Positions 8,114-16,395 are shown, numbered from the stretch's first letter. The stretch is 27,530 nucleotides of DNA from JBJKPP01 sp046706145 (GCA_046706145.1 JBJKPP010000028.1:1-27530), one strand, 5' to 3'. Notes: generated by a model from the sequence alone, not told the origin. Numbers and translations: made by a program.

Positions 8114-9037
8114 TCATTCTATGTTTTTCTCAAAAAACTCAACAGTACTTTTTAACCCATCTTGAATTTTGGTAGAGGGTCTCCAATTAAGTTCCTTAAA
8201 TATTTTATTTGAGGTAATAACACTTCTTAACTGTTCTCCTGCTGCTGCAGGCCCATGTTTTTCTTCTACTTTTTTGCCGGTAATTTCTTTAAGCATATTA
8301 AATAGTTGAACAACCGTGGTTTCTTTTCCTGTTCCTACATTATAAATATCGCTTTTTGATAAGTTATATGTTAAAAGATTTGCTTTAACAACGTCACCTA
8401 CAAAAACGTAATCTCTTGTTTGCTCGCCAGTTCCATTGATAACAGGCTGTTGATCTTTAAGCAACTTAGAAGTGAAGATTGCTACAACGCCAGCCTCTCC
8501 GGTAGGACTTTGTCTTGGTCCGTAAATATTTGCGTATCTTAAAATAGTATAGTTGAGATTATACTGCACTTTATAGAAATATAAATAAAGTTCTACTGAG
8601 CGTTTAGAAATTCCGTATGGGGATAGAGGATGCGTAGGATGCTTTTCATCGGCAGGGAAGTATTCCTGCTCGCCATAAACTGCGCCACCTGTTGACGCAA
8701 ACATAAATCTTTTAACTCCATTTTTTACAGAGTTCTGCAAAAGATTTAGCGTCCCGATAATATTTGTATTTGCATCAAATGCAGGGTCTTTTACGGAATG
8801 ACGAACATCCATCTGTGCTGCATGATGATTAACTATGTCAAATTTCTCTTTTTCAAAAAGTTTTGAAATTTCCTCATCGCAGATATCTGCTTTAATAAAA
8901 TTTGCTTTAGGATTAATATTCTTCTCATAACCATTGGAAAGATTATCCAGAACGAATACGTTATGTCCTTCCTGAATAAAGCCATCTACTATATTTGAGC
9001 CGATAAATCCGGCTCCTCCGGTTACTAATATTTTCAA
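8114..9037 (-). CDS. NAD-dependent sugar-nucleotide epimerase/dehydratase, UDP-glucose 4-epimerase-like
   Basis: An extended short-chain dehydrogenase acting on a nucleotide sugar, probably to supply precursors for surface polysaccharides. The 307 residues have the Rossmann NAD loop GGAGFIG (7-13), Asp31 at the end of strand beta-2 (ribose binding), Ser115/Thr116 and the catalytic YGISK (Tyr141, Lys145). RYANIYGPRQ and the TGEQTRDYVFVGDV substrate region are typical of GalE-like enzymes. The exact sugar cannot be read from sequence; UDP-glucose/UDP-galactose is the usual guess. The start is a TTG, backed by AAGGAG at 9043-9048 five nt upstream, and MKILVTGGAGFIG is the natural N terminus. It is last in the six-gene operon, starting 2 bp after the nadD stop. 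Confidence 0.9.
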   Translation of the reverse strand: MKILVTGGAGFIGSNIVDGFIQEGHNVFVLDNLSNGYEKNINPKANFIKADICDEEISKLFEKEKFDIVNHHAAQMDVRHSVKDPAFDANTNIIGTLNLLQNSVKNGVKRFMFASTGGAVYGEQEYFPADEKHPTHPLSPYGISKRSVELYLYFYKVQYNLNYTILRYANIYGPRQSPTGEAGVVAIFTSKLLKDQQPVINGTGEQTRDYVFVGDVVKANLLTYNLSKSDIYNVGTGKETTVVQLFNMLKEITGKKVEEKHGPAAAGEQLRSVITSNKIFKELNWRPSTKIQDGLKSTVEFFEKNIE

Positions 9038-9039
9038 TT

Positions 9040-9618
9040 TTACTCCTTGTATAATTTATTTGATAATATATAATCTTCGACTTTTTCGGGAACAAGAAAA
9101 CTTATAGGAAGTTTATTTTTAATCCGTTCCCTTATTTCGCTGCTGCTGATTTCTATTAACGGCGTATCTATAAACTCAGCAGCTTTATAATATTTATTTC
9201 TAATTATTTTCTCGTCTTCTATTCTTCTCTTTAAAACTACAAGTTTTGCTAATTCTATAATCCTGTCAGGATTCTTCCAGTTTTGAAAATCGAGTAAATT
9301 ATCTAATCCAATAATAAGTTCAATGTTCTTATATTTTTTTGAAAGCTCTTCCAGAGTATTAACAGTATAAGAAACGGATGTCTTTTTTAATTCAAAATCA
9401 GAAATTTCAAAGAATTTATTCTTCTCAATTGCTAATTCTAGCATTCTTAGTCTGTGATTTCCCTCAGTAATTTCCTGGTCGGTTTTATGAGGAGAAATAT
9501 ATGATGGAATAAAGATTATCTTTTCCAGTTTTCTAATCTCGAGCAAGGATTGTGCGGTAATTAAATGACCAAGATGAACAGGGTCAAAAGTGCCGCCAAG
9601 AATGCCTACTGCGCTCAC
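9040..9618 (-). CDS. nadD: Nicotinate-nucleotide adenylyltransferase
   Basis: It joins nicotinate mononucleotide to AMP from ATP to give deamido-NAD, a core step of NAD synthesis in the cytosol. The 192 residues match the family length. The nucleotidyltransferase signature GGTFDPVHLGHL (8-19) holds the HxGH motif, and the C-terminal ISSSEIR (157-163) is the second ATP-phosphate-binding motif. LIIGLDNLLDFQNWKN corresponds to the conserved GxDxxxxxxxWxx block. The start is GTG, sharing a GTGA 4-nt overlap with the stop of the preceding gene, which implies coupled translation. A housekeeping enzyme inside an envelope-flavoured operon is probably carried along by compact gene packing. Confidence 0.95.
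   Translation of the reverse strand: MSAVGILGGTFDPVHLGHLITAQSLLEIRKLEKIIFIPSYISPHKTDQEITEGNHRLRMLELAIEKNKFFEISDFELKKTSVSYTVNTLEELSKKYKNIELIIGLDNLLDFQNWKNPDRIIELAKLVVLKRRIEDEKIIRNKYYKAAEFIDTPLIEISSSEIRERIKNKLPISFLVPEKVEDYILSNKLYKE
9043..9048 (-). promoter_or_regulatory. Ribosome binding site deciding a TTG start
   Basis: AAGGAG on the minus strand sits 5 nt before TTG at 9035-9037, overlapping the end of nadD by adjacency. There is no ATG close to the Rossmann motif, so this site supports the TTG as the epimerase start. Confidence 0.75.
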
Positions 9619-10331
9619 TTCAATAAATCCTTGTATTCGATAAATAAATTTGTAAACCTCCCGTGAATTTTCTCACTGCAATAGTTATAGCTTTCTTTTT
9701 TTGATAGTTCATCGTAAAGAATTTTAAAGTCTTCCTTATTTTTTATTAACATAAAATTCCCAAGAACATGGATAAAATTTTCGTGGTGAGAAATAGATGT
9801 CAGCATAGTGTCGAAATCAATGTTTTTTATATTGAATCCTCGCCTATCGGCAGGCAGGCCTTCAAAATTTAATGATTCTAATTTATTGAAACCAAAAAAA
9901 GATAAGTTATAATTTCTAGTTTTTCCAAGAACTACCGAGTTATCTTCAATAGAAAGAAGGTTAAAAGTTTTTAGTATATCTTTTCCAGCAAACCCGATAG
10001 AATCCAGAAAAATAACAAGATTATTCTCGCAGTTCCTAAAGAAATTTTTTTCTAATTCAACCAGAGGATTGTTATCAAGCTCATTAAGCCAATAAATCTC
10101 ATCTTTTAGAGAAAAAAAATCTTCTGGGAGATGGTTTTTATCGTTGGAGTCGAAACAAAAGACATATGAAACCTCATCACGTATATTATCTAATATTTCT
10201 TTATGGTTAAGAATGTAAGTTGAATATAAATAAGAACTGTGCTCTACATCCAACGACTCAAAATTTCTAATTTTCTCTTTATTGAATACTGGAAATAAAG
10301 ACAATATGTATGTGCAACAATTACTTTTCAT
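9615..10331 (-). CDS. Uncharacterised protein, degenerate DUF2064/glycosyltransferase-A-like
   Basis: I do not recognise a firm family. The layout of residues 103-157 (NNLVIFLDSIGF, then DILKTFNLL, NSVVLGKTRNYNLSFFGF and ESLNFEG) mirrors the DUF2064 core, where a GsDsP motif, an alpha-helix, a VlGpxxDGGYyLlG strand pair and a lFegipWS block occur in this order. The acidic and glycine motifs of active members are largely missing, so it may be inactive. Residues 158-165 (GLPADRRG) are encoded by an in-frame palindromic repeat at 9838-9860; deleting 21 bp restores ...NFEGFNIKN. The 238-residue protein has no signal peptide or membrane segment. It starts 2 bp after the PrsW stop and overlaps nadD by 4 nt. 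The DUF2064 relation is inference from pattern, not a search result. Confidence 0.6.
   Translation of the reverse strand: MKSNCCTYILSLFPVFNKEKIRNFESLDVEHSSYLYSTYILNHKEILDNIRDEVSYVFCFDSNDKNHLPEDFFSLKDEIYWLNELDNNPLVELEKNFFRNCENNLVIFLDSIGFAGKDILKTFNLLSIEDNSVVLGKTRNYNLSFFGFNKLESLNFEGLPADRRGFNIKNIDFDTMLTSISHHENFIHVLGNFMLIKNKEDFKILYDELSKKESYNYCSEKIHGRFTNLFIEYKDLLK
9838..9860. repeat. Palindromic repeat inserted in frame inside a coding sequence
   Basis: On the + strand CCTCGCCTATCGG (9838-9850) is followed by CAGGCAGGCC (9851-9860), a diverged copy of a CCTGCCTGCCGGCAGGCAGG-type palindrome. Nineteen bases, from GCCTATCGG through the last GCC, match the copy at the end of gcvP with 3 differences, all C/T. 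CCT occurs on both sides (9838-9840 and 9859-9861), and removing 21 bp between them keeps the frame and gives NFEGFNIKN. It adds about seven residues, LPADRRG, to the protein. Confidence 0.75.
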
Positions 10332-10333
10332 TA

Positions 10334-11281
10334 TTACACTTCAGATATTTCACTAATAATTTTTGAAACAGTTGTCCTGTATTCATTTATATCTTTTTCG
10401 AGGATATCTTTACCATTAATTCCCGCATTTTTATATTGAATTTTTCTAAAAGCTAAAGTTATCACTGCTTTAATATAAGCTTTACGTTTTGATTCATCAA
10501 CACAGCAAATTTTATTTTTTGAATTAAGAAACTCAATTTGTTGCATCGGTATCAAACCGCTTTCTGATTCCTGCTTAAGCTCTTCCCAAAGATATTTTTT
10601 CTGTTGCGAAGCAGCAAAGACATATGTTGCAAAAAATACAACTACAGTCATGATTAGAAAGAGGTAACCAAGATTTAACAAGATGTTAACATTCGAACAA
10701 AAATTCCAAGTTGAATGAATTACAACTGCTGTTAGAAAGCCCATGAAATAGAAACCGTATTTAGTTGGTGAATTGAAGAACTTAATATAGCTAAAGAATG
10801 CACCCATGATTCCTGTTGAAACACAATGCATAACAGCAGAGAAAAATGTTCTATATAAAACTAAAGAAACTAAAGTTGAATAAGAGTTTGAATGAAGACT
10901 GAAGTAAAAAATGTTTTCTACTAACCCAAAGCTCAATCCAATTGCTCCTCCAATAATCATCCCTTCTGTTATGCTGCAGACCTTTTTGTTCTTAATAATA
11001 AAAAATAGAAAAATTCCTTTGGTCAATTCTTCGATAATTGGAGCAACGAGGATTGCATCTATCTTTTCGAAATTAAATGTGTCTGAGAATAAGGTAGAGA
11101 CTAACTTATAGAAAACTAAACTAAAAATAATGGAAAAAAATACCGCGCCGACTGCGCCGTACAAATATCCTTTTAAAGTAGATAATGAGTAATTGCTTTC
11201 ATATATATCAAGTTTTTTAGCACCCCAAACGTATGCAATCATAGGAATAACTATTGCAAATGTTGATGCCCAAATTAACAT
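10334..11281 (-). CDS. PrsW-family intramembrane metalloprotease-like protein
   Basis: A polytopic inner-membrane protein of the PrsW branch of the CPBP/Abi superfamily. Bacillus PrsW cuts an anti-sigma factor; many members have unknown targets. Over 315 residues I count about seven hydrophobic segments (near 1-20, 38-62, 76-97, 106-128, 138-165, 178-196, 204-224). Family motifs are intact: EELTK (84-88, the EExxK motif), GLVEN (119-123), MHCVSTG with His152, and VIHSTWNF with His189. The C-terminal 90 residues are hydrophilic and probably cytosolic. It begins 11 bp after the ABC permease stop and ends 2 bp before the next gene. No sigma/anti-sigma pair is in the window, so the substrate is unknown. 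Confidence 0.85.
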   Translation of the reverse strand: MLIWASTFAIVIPMIAYVWGAKKLDIYESNYSLSTLKGYLYGAVGAVFFSIIFSLVFYKLVSTLFSDTFNFEKIDAILVAPIIEELTKGIFLFFIIKNKKVCSITEGMIIGGAIGLSFGLVENIFYFSLHSNSYSTLVSLVLYRTFFSAVMHCVSTGIMGAFFSYIKFFNSPTKYGFYFMGFLTAVVIHSTWNFCSNVNILLNLGYLFLIMTVVVFFATYVFAASQQKKYLWEELKQESESGLIPMQQIEFLNSKNKICCVDESKRKAYIKAVITLAFRKIQYKNAGINGKDILEKDINEYRTTVSKIISEISEV

Positions 11282-11292
11282 GAATGAGATAA

Positions 11293-12546
11293 CTATTTAC
11301 TTACAATCCATTGTCTTAATTCTTTAAGCGAGGGTCTCTTTCCGTAAGAGAGAATTCCAATCCGGAAAATCTTGGATGCGATTTTAATCAAAATTAAAAT
11401 AGAGACAAGCATAATCAGAGTTGTTGTTGCTAAAACTACCCATGGGACTTCTGATAGGTTTAATCTGATTAGCATAGTTGTAGGAGTAGTGAAAGGAATA
11501 TAGGTCAAAACTTTTAACAAAACGCTGTGGGGATTTTCGATAGCAGCAGAAATTAATACTACCGGTAAAATTAATATCATGCTTAAGTAACTTGTTATTT
11601 GCTGAGCTTCTTGCTCCGTAGTAGATATTGAACCGATCCCGACGAACAAGGCTGTATAAAAAATAAATCCTAAGACGAAATAAACAATCATCATACCGAT
11701 ATTTTGGAATGCATTAAGAGGTATTAAAGCTGCTCCCAAAAGTGCAACTGCAATCAATGCCCAAATAATCAACTGAAATAAACCTAACGAGCTAAGTCCG
11801 AGTATTTTTCCTGCCAGCAATTCCTCAGGTGAGCAACTAGAGACAAGAATTTCTATCAACCTGCTTGCTTTTTCCTCCACCAAACTTCTCACTAGCATTT
11901 GGCCCGAATAAATTATCATCATGAAAAGCAGCATTATAAAAATAAAGGAAGAGAAGAATGTTGATAGAAAATCAGCGTTACTTTCTTTTCCTGATGCTTC
12001 AATTTTTATCTGTTTTATATCGACCTTGTTTGAAATAAAACTCATCAAAGCCGGATTTATGTTTTCAGCTTTTAATTTTCTTTGTATTCTTACTGTATTG
12101 AAAGCATCTTCGAACTTCTGTAAGTCACTGAAGTTTCCAACAGTTTTGCTTCTGTATTCTACACCTACAGAATCATTTTTGCTTTTGTTAATAAAAAGAT
12201 AACCTTCCACCTTTCCTGAAATCACATCTTTATCAGCGCTGTCTTTTTCTGCATTAATACTTGCAGCTTTATTGTCATAGAGATTTATTAATACATAGTT
12301 TGGCTGTCCATCAGGCAACTTATATTTATCCAATGCAGTATTTAATTCCCTAAAGTAATTACCGGAGGGGTCCAGCAGCCCAATTACTTTTGGCGCTTTG
12401 GGCTCCTGGTTCGACAATAGTGTGGGCAGCACACTAAAACCGATTATTATAGCAGGAGTCAAAATCATCGAAATGATAAATGCTTTGGTTTTTACTTTCT
12501 CTAAAAACTCCCACTTGGCTACGTGGAAAACTTTATTGAAATTCAC
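11293..12546 (-). CDS. ABC-2 type transporter permease, NatB-like
   Basis: Inner-membrane subunit of an ABC-2 exporter. The 417 residues show a first membrane helix near 22-42, a large extracytoplasmic domain (about 45-190), then around five to six helices (near 193-217, 248-275, 283-308, 320-342, 370-393), the usual NatB/YhaP arrangement. The block QMLVRSLVEEKASRLIEILV after the second helix is the conserved coupling region of this family. The start is GTG at the 4-nt GTGA overlap with the ATPase gene, so the two are translated together and presumably form one transporter. NatAB exports sodium in Bacillus, but relatives carry drugs or peptides, so the substrate is open. Confidence 0.88.
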   Translation of the reverse strand: MNFNKVFHVAKWEFLEKVKTKAFIISMILTPAIIIGFSVLPTLLSNQEPKAPKVIGLLDPSGNYFRELNTALDKYKLPDGQPNYVLINLYDNKAASINAEKDSADKDVISGKVEGYLFINKSKNDSVGVEYRSKTVGNFSDLQKFEDAFNTVRIQRKLKAENINPALMSFISNKVDIKQIKIEASGKESNADFLSTFFSSFIFIMLLFMMIIYSGQMLVRSLVEEKASRLIEILVSSCSPEELLAGKILGLSSLGLFQLIIWALIAVALLGAALIPLNAFQNIGMMIVYFVLGFIFYTALFVGIGSISTTEQEAQQITSYLSMILILPVVLISAAIENPHSVLLKVLTYIPFTTPTTMLIRLNLSEVPWVVLATTTLIMLVSILILIKIASKIFRIGILSYGKRPSLKELRQWIVSK

Positions 12547-13439
12547 TCCTGACTTTCCTTTACAACATCTATAAAGATTTTATTTAAAGTCGGTTCAACA
12601 ACTGAAAATTGGTTGACTTGAATTTTATCTATCACAGCTTTTAAAAATTCAGCCGGTAGAAAATTATCCACTAACTGGACTTCAGCGTAATTTTTATAAT
12701 TGTCAATGTTCTTAACAAATGATAAGTCTTTCATAAATGAGCCGTCGCCATCGAATTCAATTTTGACGTTGTTGCCTCCAAATTTTTTCTTCAACTGACC
12801 AAGACTGCCGCTGCATACTTCTTTTCCCTTGTTAATGAGAAAGATTTCGGAGCATAATCTTTCTGCCGTTTCCATCTGGTGAGTAGAAAGAATAATAATT
12901 TTGCCGGAATCAACAAGAGACATAATCGTATCTTTCACATCCTGCTGGTTAATCGGGTCAAATCCACTGAAAGGTTCATCTAATATTAATAATTTGGGAT
13001 TGTGAATTATAGCACAGATGAACTGAATTTTTTGTTGATTTCCCTTTGACAATTCTTGCATTTTTCGGGTTCTATAATGCGAAACCTCAAATTTTTTTAG
13101 CCAGTAATCAGCCTGCTTTAACGCTGAACTTCTATCCATATTTTTTAGTTCGGCAAAATACATAATTACATCCATAACGCGGCTTTTTTGATAGAGTCCT
13201 CTTTCTTCAGGCAGGTATCCGATTATATTGAAAAATTCATCATTGATTAGCTGACCATCAAAAATTATCTTTCCGGAACTGGGTTTTATAATATTTAAAA
13301 TCATCCGAATAGTTGTAGTTTTTCCCGCTCCATTTGGGCCTAAGAGGCCGAAGATTTTTCCTTCATCTATCTTGAAAGAAATATCGTTTACAGCAACAAC
13401 TTGATTGAATTCTTTTACTAAATTTTCGCCGACAAGCAT
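12543..13439 (-). CDS. ABC transporter ATP-binding protein, NatA-like
   Basis: Cytosolic ATPase subunit for the permease encoded directly downstream. The 298 residues hold Walker A GPNGAGKTT (34-42), the signature loop LSKGNQQKIQ, Walker B LLILDEPFSGFDP with the D-loop, and the switch His in LSTHQMETAE. The roughly 90-residue C-terminal extension after the ATPase core is normal for NatA/YhaQ-type subunits. It is the first gene of the six-gene minus-strand operon, divergent from yceD across 168 bp. TACATTTG at 13466-13473 is a possible -7 box, 26 bp before its ATG. No Shine-Dalgarno site is seen. Confidence 0.93.
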   Translation of the reverse strand: MLVGENLVKEFNQVVAVNDISFKIDEGKIFGLLGPNGAGKTTTIRMILNIIKPSSGKIIFDGQLINDEFFNIIGYLPEERGLYQKSRVMDVIMYFAELKNMDRSSALKQADYWLKKFEVSHYRTRKMQELSKGNQQKIQFICAIIHNPKLLILDEPFSGFDPINQQDVKDTIMSLVDSGKIIILSTHQMETAERLCSEIFLINKGKEVCSGSLGQLKKKFGGNNVKIEFDGDGSFMKDLSFVKNIDNYKNYAEVQLVDNFLPAEFLKAVIDKIQVNQFSVVEPTLNKIFIDVVKESQE

Positions 13440-13465
13440 ATTTGGAAAAGTTTGATTTTTGACTT

Positions 13466-13473
13466 CAAATGTA
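13466..13473 (-). promoter_or_regulatory. Candidate -7 box for the natA-like operon
   Basis: On the minus strand TACATTTG matches TAnnTTTG. A TTG at 13490-13492 lies 16 bp further upstream, shorter than the 19 or so bp expected for the Bacteroidota -33 partner. Distance to the ATG (26 bp) is plausible for a short leader. Confidence 0.3.
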
Positions 13474-13607
13474 CCAAAAATTTATGTCGCAATGAAAGAT
13501 TTGTTCATATTTTAGTATTGTTTTCGGGCTCTTCTTTAATTTGATTATATGTGATACTATCTCTATATTTTGAAGGCTTTTTCGTGATTTTCAGGTATGG
13601 TTTTAAG

Positions 13608-14120
13608 ATGTTCATTAAAATTTCCAGCTTAAAAGATGGGACATATAATTATCAATTCAGAGAGCCTATCTCAGAGGCAAATCTTGCAGAACCATTTTAC
13701 GGCGAGTTAAAAGCGGCTTACAGATTAAGTAAGTTAGGAAATCAGATTGTGCTGGACGGAAAGGTATCGGTTAGTGCTAAGTTTGTCTGTGACAGGTGCC
13801 TGATAATTTACGATGAACCCATAGAGACAAATTATCAGATGGTTTATATTTTAGGAGAAAGCCCTGATGATTTGGATGAAAGGAAGATTAATATCCAATA
13901 TCTCCCACTAGAGACGGACAAAATTTATCTTTCGGATGACATACGTGACTATTCTGTTCTTGCTGTTCCTATGAAAAAGTTGTGCAAAGAAGATTGTAAA
14001 GGTCTTTGTTCAAGATGTGGAAAAAATTTGAATGAGGGTAAATGCAACTGTGCTGATGAAGGAATTGATGAAAGATGGCGTCCTCTTCTGGAATTGAAAA
14101 AGAAGTTTGAAAATAATTAA
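13608..14120 (+). CDS. yceD: YceD/DUF177-family ribosome-associated metal-binding protein
   Basis: Members of this family lie beside rpmF in most bacteria and are linked to 23S rRNA accumulation and large-subunit assembly. I place the start at ATG 13608, giving 170 residues, the family's normal length. The reading frame stays open upstream to a GTG at 13551, but those 19 residues (hydrophobic, YFEGFFVIF) are not part of the family. Conserved cysteines are C61 and C64 (CDRC), then C126-x3-C130-x3-C134-x2-C137 in CKEDCKGLCSRCGKNLN, and C146/C148 at the end, the usual metal-binding tail. It heads the fatty-acid cluster and precedes rpmF by 9 bp. Confidence 0.9.
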   Translation: MFIKISSLKDGTYNYQFREPISEANLAEPFYGELKAAYRLSKLGNQIVLDGKVSVSAKFVCDRCLIIYDEPIETNYQMVYILGESPDDLDERKINIQYLPLETDKIYLSDDIRDYSVLAVPMKKLCKEDCKGLCSRCGKNLNEGKCNCADEGIDERWRPLLELKKKFENN

Positions 14121-14129
14121 AGGAATAAA

Positions 14130-14312
14130 ATGCCAAATCCAAAACGAAGAATGTCCAAGAGCAGAAGAGACAAACGCAGGACACATTATAAAGCGAGTAT
14201 TCCTGCTTTAAGTACATGCTCAAACTGCGGCGAGATAAAACTTGCTCACCGTGCTTGCCCTTCATGCGGCTATTATAACGAACGTTCTATGTTTTTACCA
14301 AAGAATCAATAG
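14130..14312 (+). CDS. rpmF: Large ribosomal subunit protein bL32, zinc-binding form
   Basis: A 60-residue protein of the 50S subunit. The basic N terminus MPNPKRRMSKSRRDKRR and the paired motifs CSNC (about 32-35) and CPSC are the zinc-ribbon form of L32 (the C+ form). AAAGGA at 14119-14124 is a good ribosome site that overlaps the yceD stop. The order yceD-rpmF-plsX-fabH-fabD-fabG-acpP is one of the most conserved gene strings in bacteria and confirms identity. Confidence 0.97.
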   Translation: MPNPKRRMSKSRRDKRRTHYKASIPALSTCSNCGEIKLAHRACPSCGYYNERSMFLPKNQ

Positions 14313-14324
14313 AATCCCTCAGTA

Positions 14325-15368
14325 ATGAACAATTCGGTTCCTATTAATGCAAAGTGTAGAATTGTAGTCGATGCAATGGGGGGAGACTTCGCCCCCCAAA
14401 ATGTGGTACAGGGCGCTTTGCAAGCATATCAGGAAAACAAGAATTTTGATATTTATTTAGTAGGTAAAGAAAAAGCTATCCTAAAAGTATTAACCGACCA
14501 TAATCTTCAATTTGATAAGAATAATATAATAAACGCCGAAGAAGTAATTGAAATGGGTGACAGCCCTACTCAAGCACTCAAGTCAAAACCTAATTCTTCT
14601 ATTTTAGTTTGTGCTAAATTACTTAGAGAAAAGAAAGCCGATGCATTTGTAAGCGCCGGAAATACTGGCGCTGTGATGGCTGCTTCAACTTTAATAGTTG
14701 GAAGAATCAAAGGTGTTGGACGCCCCACGATAGGGGCTATTTTCCCAAATAGCAGCGGTGTTTGTGCTCTATTTGATGTTGGAGCCAGCGTTGATTCCAA
14801 GCCCAAGCATTTGTTAGAATATGCCCTTATGGGTTCAATTTATGTTAAGGAAATGTTCGGTGTTGAAAATCCAAGAGTAGGAATACTTAATGTTGGAGAA
14901 GAAGAATCAAAAGGCAACGAATTATCTATTGCAGCAGCAGAACTTATAAAGAAAACGAATCTTAATTTTATTGGTAATGTAGAGGGAAGAGACATTTTAA
15001 ATGGTAATGTAAATGTGGTCGTCTGTGACGGATTTGTGGGTAATATTTTATTGAAGTTTGGTGAGGGTGTCCTTACATTGTTAAGATATAAGTTTAAAAA
15101 TTATGCTGAGACAAGTTTTTTTAATAAATTGAAAATGGGAATGCTGCGTAAGTCATTGAGAACGCTATTGAAAGACTTTGATTATCAAGAGCACGGCGGT
15201 GTTCCTCTTCTTGGAATTGATGGTGTAACCATTATTGGGCACGGTTCTAGTACAGCCAAGGCTATAAAAAATATGGTTTTGAAAGCTAAGGAAGTATATG
15301 AAAAAGACCTTACAGGGAAAATTAGAAATTCAATAGGACAATATTCTAATCTAGTAGAAGTATCATGA
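14325..15368 (+). CDS. plsX: Phosphate acyltransferase PlsX
   Basis: It turns acyl-ACP plus phosphate into acyl-phosphate, the donor used by PlsY to begin phospholipid synthesis, and works at the inner face of the membrane. The 347 residues start with a short leader and the signature VDAMGGDFAPQNVVQGA (15-31). AGNTGAVMAAS, GRPTIGAIFP and VCDGFVGNILLKFGEG are further family blocks, and HGSS-x-AKAIKNM closes the protein. The ATG at 14325 has no Shine-Dalgarno and lies 12 bp after rpmF. The stop overlaps fabH in ATGA, so the two are translationally coupled. Confidence 0.97.
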   Translation: MNNSVPINAKCRIVVDAMGGDFAPQNVVQGALQAYQENKNFDIYLVGKEKAILKVLTDHNLQFDKNNIINAEEVIEMGDSPTQALKSKPNSSILVCAKLLREKKADAFVSAGNTGAVMAASTLIVGRIKGVGRPTIGAIFPNSSGVCALFDVGASVDSKPKHLLEYALMGSIYVKEMFGVENPRVGILNVGEEESKGNELSIAAAELIKKTNLNFIGNVEGRDILNGNVNVVVCDGFVGNILLKFGEGVLTLLRYKFKNYAETSFFNKLKMGMLRKSLRTLLKDFDYQEHGGVPLLGIDGVTIIGHGSSTAKAIKNMVLKAKEVYEKDLTGKIRNSIGQYSNLVEVS

Positions 15369-16369
15369 CAAAAAATAAAAAGTACAATGCTGCTATAACA
15401 GGTGTCGGAATGTATGTTCCCGACAAAATTCTAGACAACGCATATTTTGAAAGTATAGTAGATACAAATGATGAATGGATAGTTACCCGTACAGGAATTA
15501 AGGAAAGAAGAATTTTGGAACAAGGTGCGACAAGTGAACTAGCTGCAAGAGCAGCGGAAGATTTGTTGAAGACGAAAAACATTTCAGCTGAAGAAATTGA
15601 TGTTATTATAGTGGCCACAGTAACACCGGATATGTTTTTCCCTGCCACTGCTTGCCTAGTTCAAGAACGAATTGGAGCAAAGAATGCGTGGGGTTTCGAT
15701 TTTTCTGCGGCATGTTCGGGATTTGTCTTTGCATTTCAAACTGCATGCTCTTTAGTTGAAAGCGGAAATTACAAAAAGGTTCTGCTAATAGGTGCCGACA
15801 AAATGAGTTCAATTACTGATTATACGGACCGCAATAATTGTATTCTTTTTGGTGATGCAGGTGCTGCTGTTTTGATTGAACCTACTGTGGAAGAAAACGT
15901 AGGTCTTCAGGATTCGATTCTTAGAATTGATGGCTCGGGTAAAAATGCTTTATATATGAGTGGAGGTGGCAGCTTAAATCCTCCCACAGCAGAAACTGTT
16001 GAAAAAAAGATGCATTATATTTTTCAAGATGGCAAAACTGTTTTCAAGGAAGCTGTTAAGGGAATGGCTGACATTTCTTATGAGATAATGCAGAAGAATA
16101 ATCTTACAAGTGACGATGTTGCGTACTTGGTACCTCATCAGGCGAATTTAAGAATTATAAATGCAACTGCTGAACGAATGGGCATAAGCAAAGATAAGGT
16201 CATGGTTAATATTCACAAGTATGGTAACACTACTGCAGCGACCATACCTTCTTGTTTAACAGAATATTACCGTGAGGGTAAGGTAAAAAAAGGAGACAAA
16301 CTTATCTTTGCTGCTTTCGGTGCCGGATATACCTGGGGTGCATGTTACGTAATTTGGTCAATGGATTAA
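15365..16369 (+). CDS. fabH: 3-oxoacyl-ACP synthase III
   Basis: It condenses acetyl-CoA (or a branched primer) with malonyl-ACP to start fatty acid synthesis. The 334 residues keep the catalytic triad: Cys117 in FSAACSGF, His258 in VPHQANLRI and Asn288 in KYGNTTAATIPS. WIVTRTGIKERR (38-49) is the CoA-binding N-terminal block and FGAGYTWGACYVIW the closing block. Start ATG overlaps the plsX stop by 4 nt. FabH of this lineage may favour branched primers, but residues deciding that cannot be judged safely here. Confidence 0.97.
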   Translation: MTKNKKYNAAITGVGMYVPDKILDNAYFESIVDTNDEWIVTRTGIKERRILEQGATSELAARAAEDLLKTKNISAEEIDVIIVATVTPDMFFPATACLVQERIGAKNAWGFDFSAACSGFVFAFQTACSLVESGNYKKVLLIGADKMSSITDYTDRNNCILFGDAGAAVLIEPTVEENVGLQDSILRIDGSGKNALYMSGGGSLNPPTAETVEKKMHYIFQDGKTVFKEAVKGMADISYEIMQKNNLTSDDVAYLVPHQANLRIINATAERMGISKDKVMVNIHKYGNTTAATIPSCLTEYYREGKVKKGDKLIFAAFGAGYTWGACYVIWSMD

Positions 16370-16395
16370 TCTGTGTGAAGTAATAAAAGTAAATT

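Noticed and set aside
9615..13439. A defence or secretion system in the six-gene operon
   Set aside because: ABC exporter, PrsW-like protease, NadD and epimerase are common housekeeping or envelope parts; no effector, toxin, nuclease or recognition module is present.
13551..13607. Upstream extension of the yceD frame from a GTG, adding 19 hydrophobic residues
   Set aside because: The family starts at the later ATG with a length of about 170 residues; the extra residues are AT-rich leader and would overlap the likely promoter zone.
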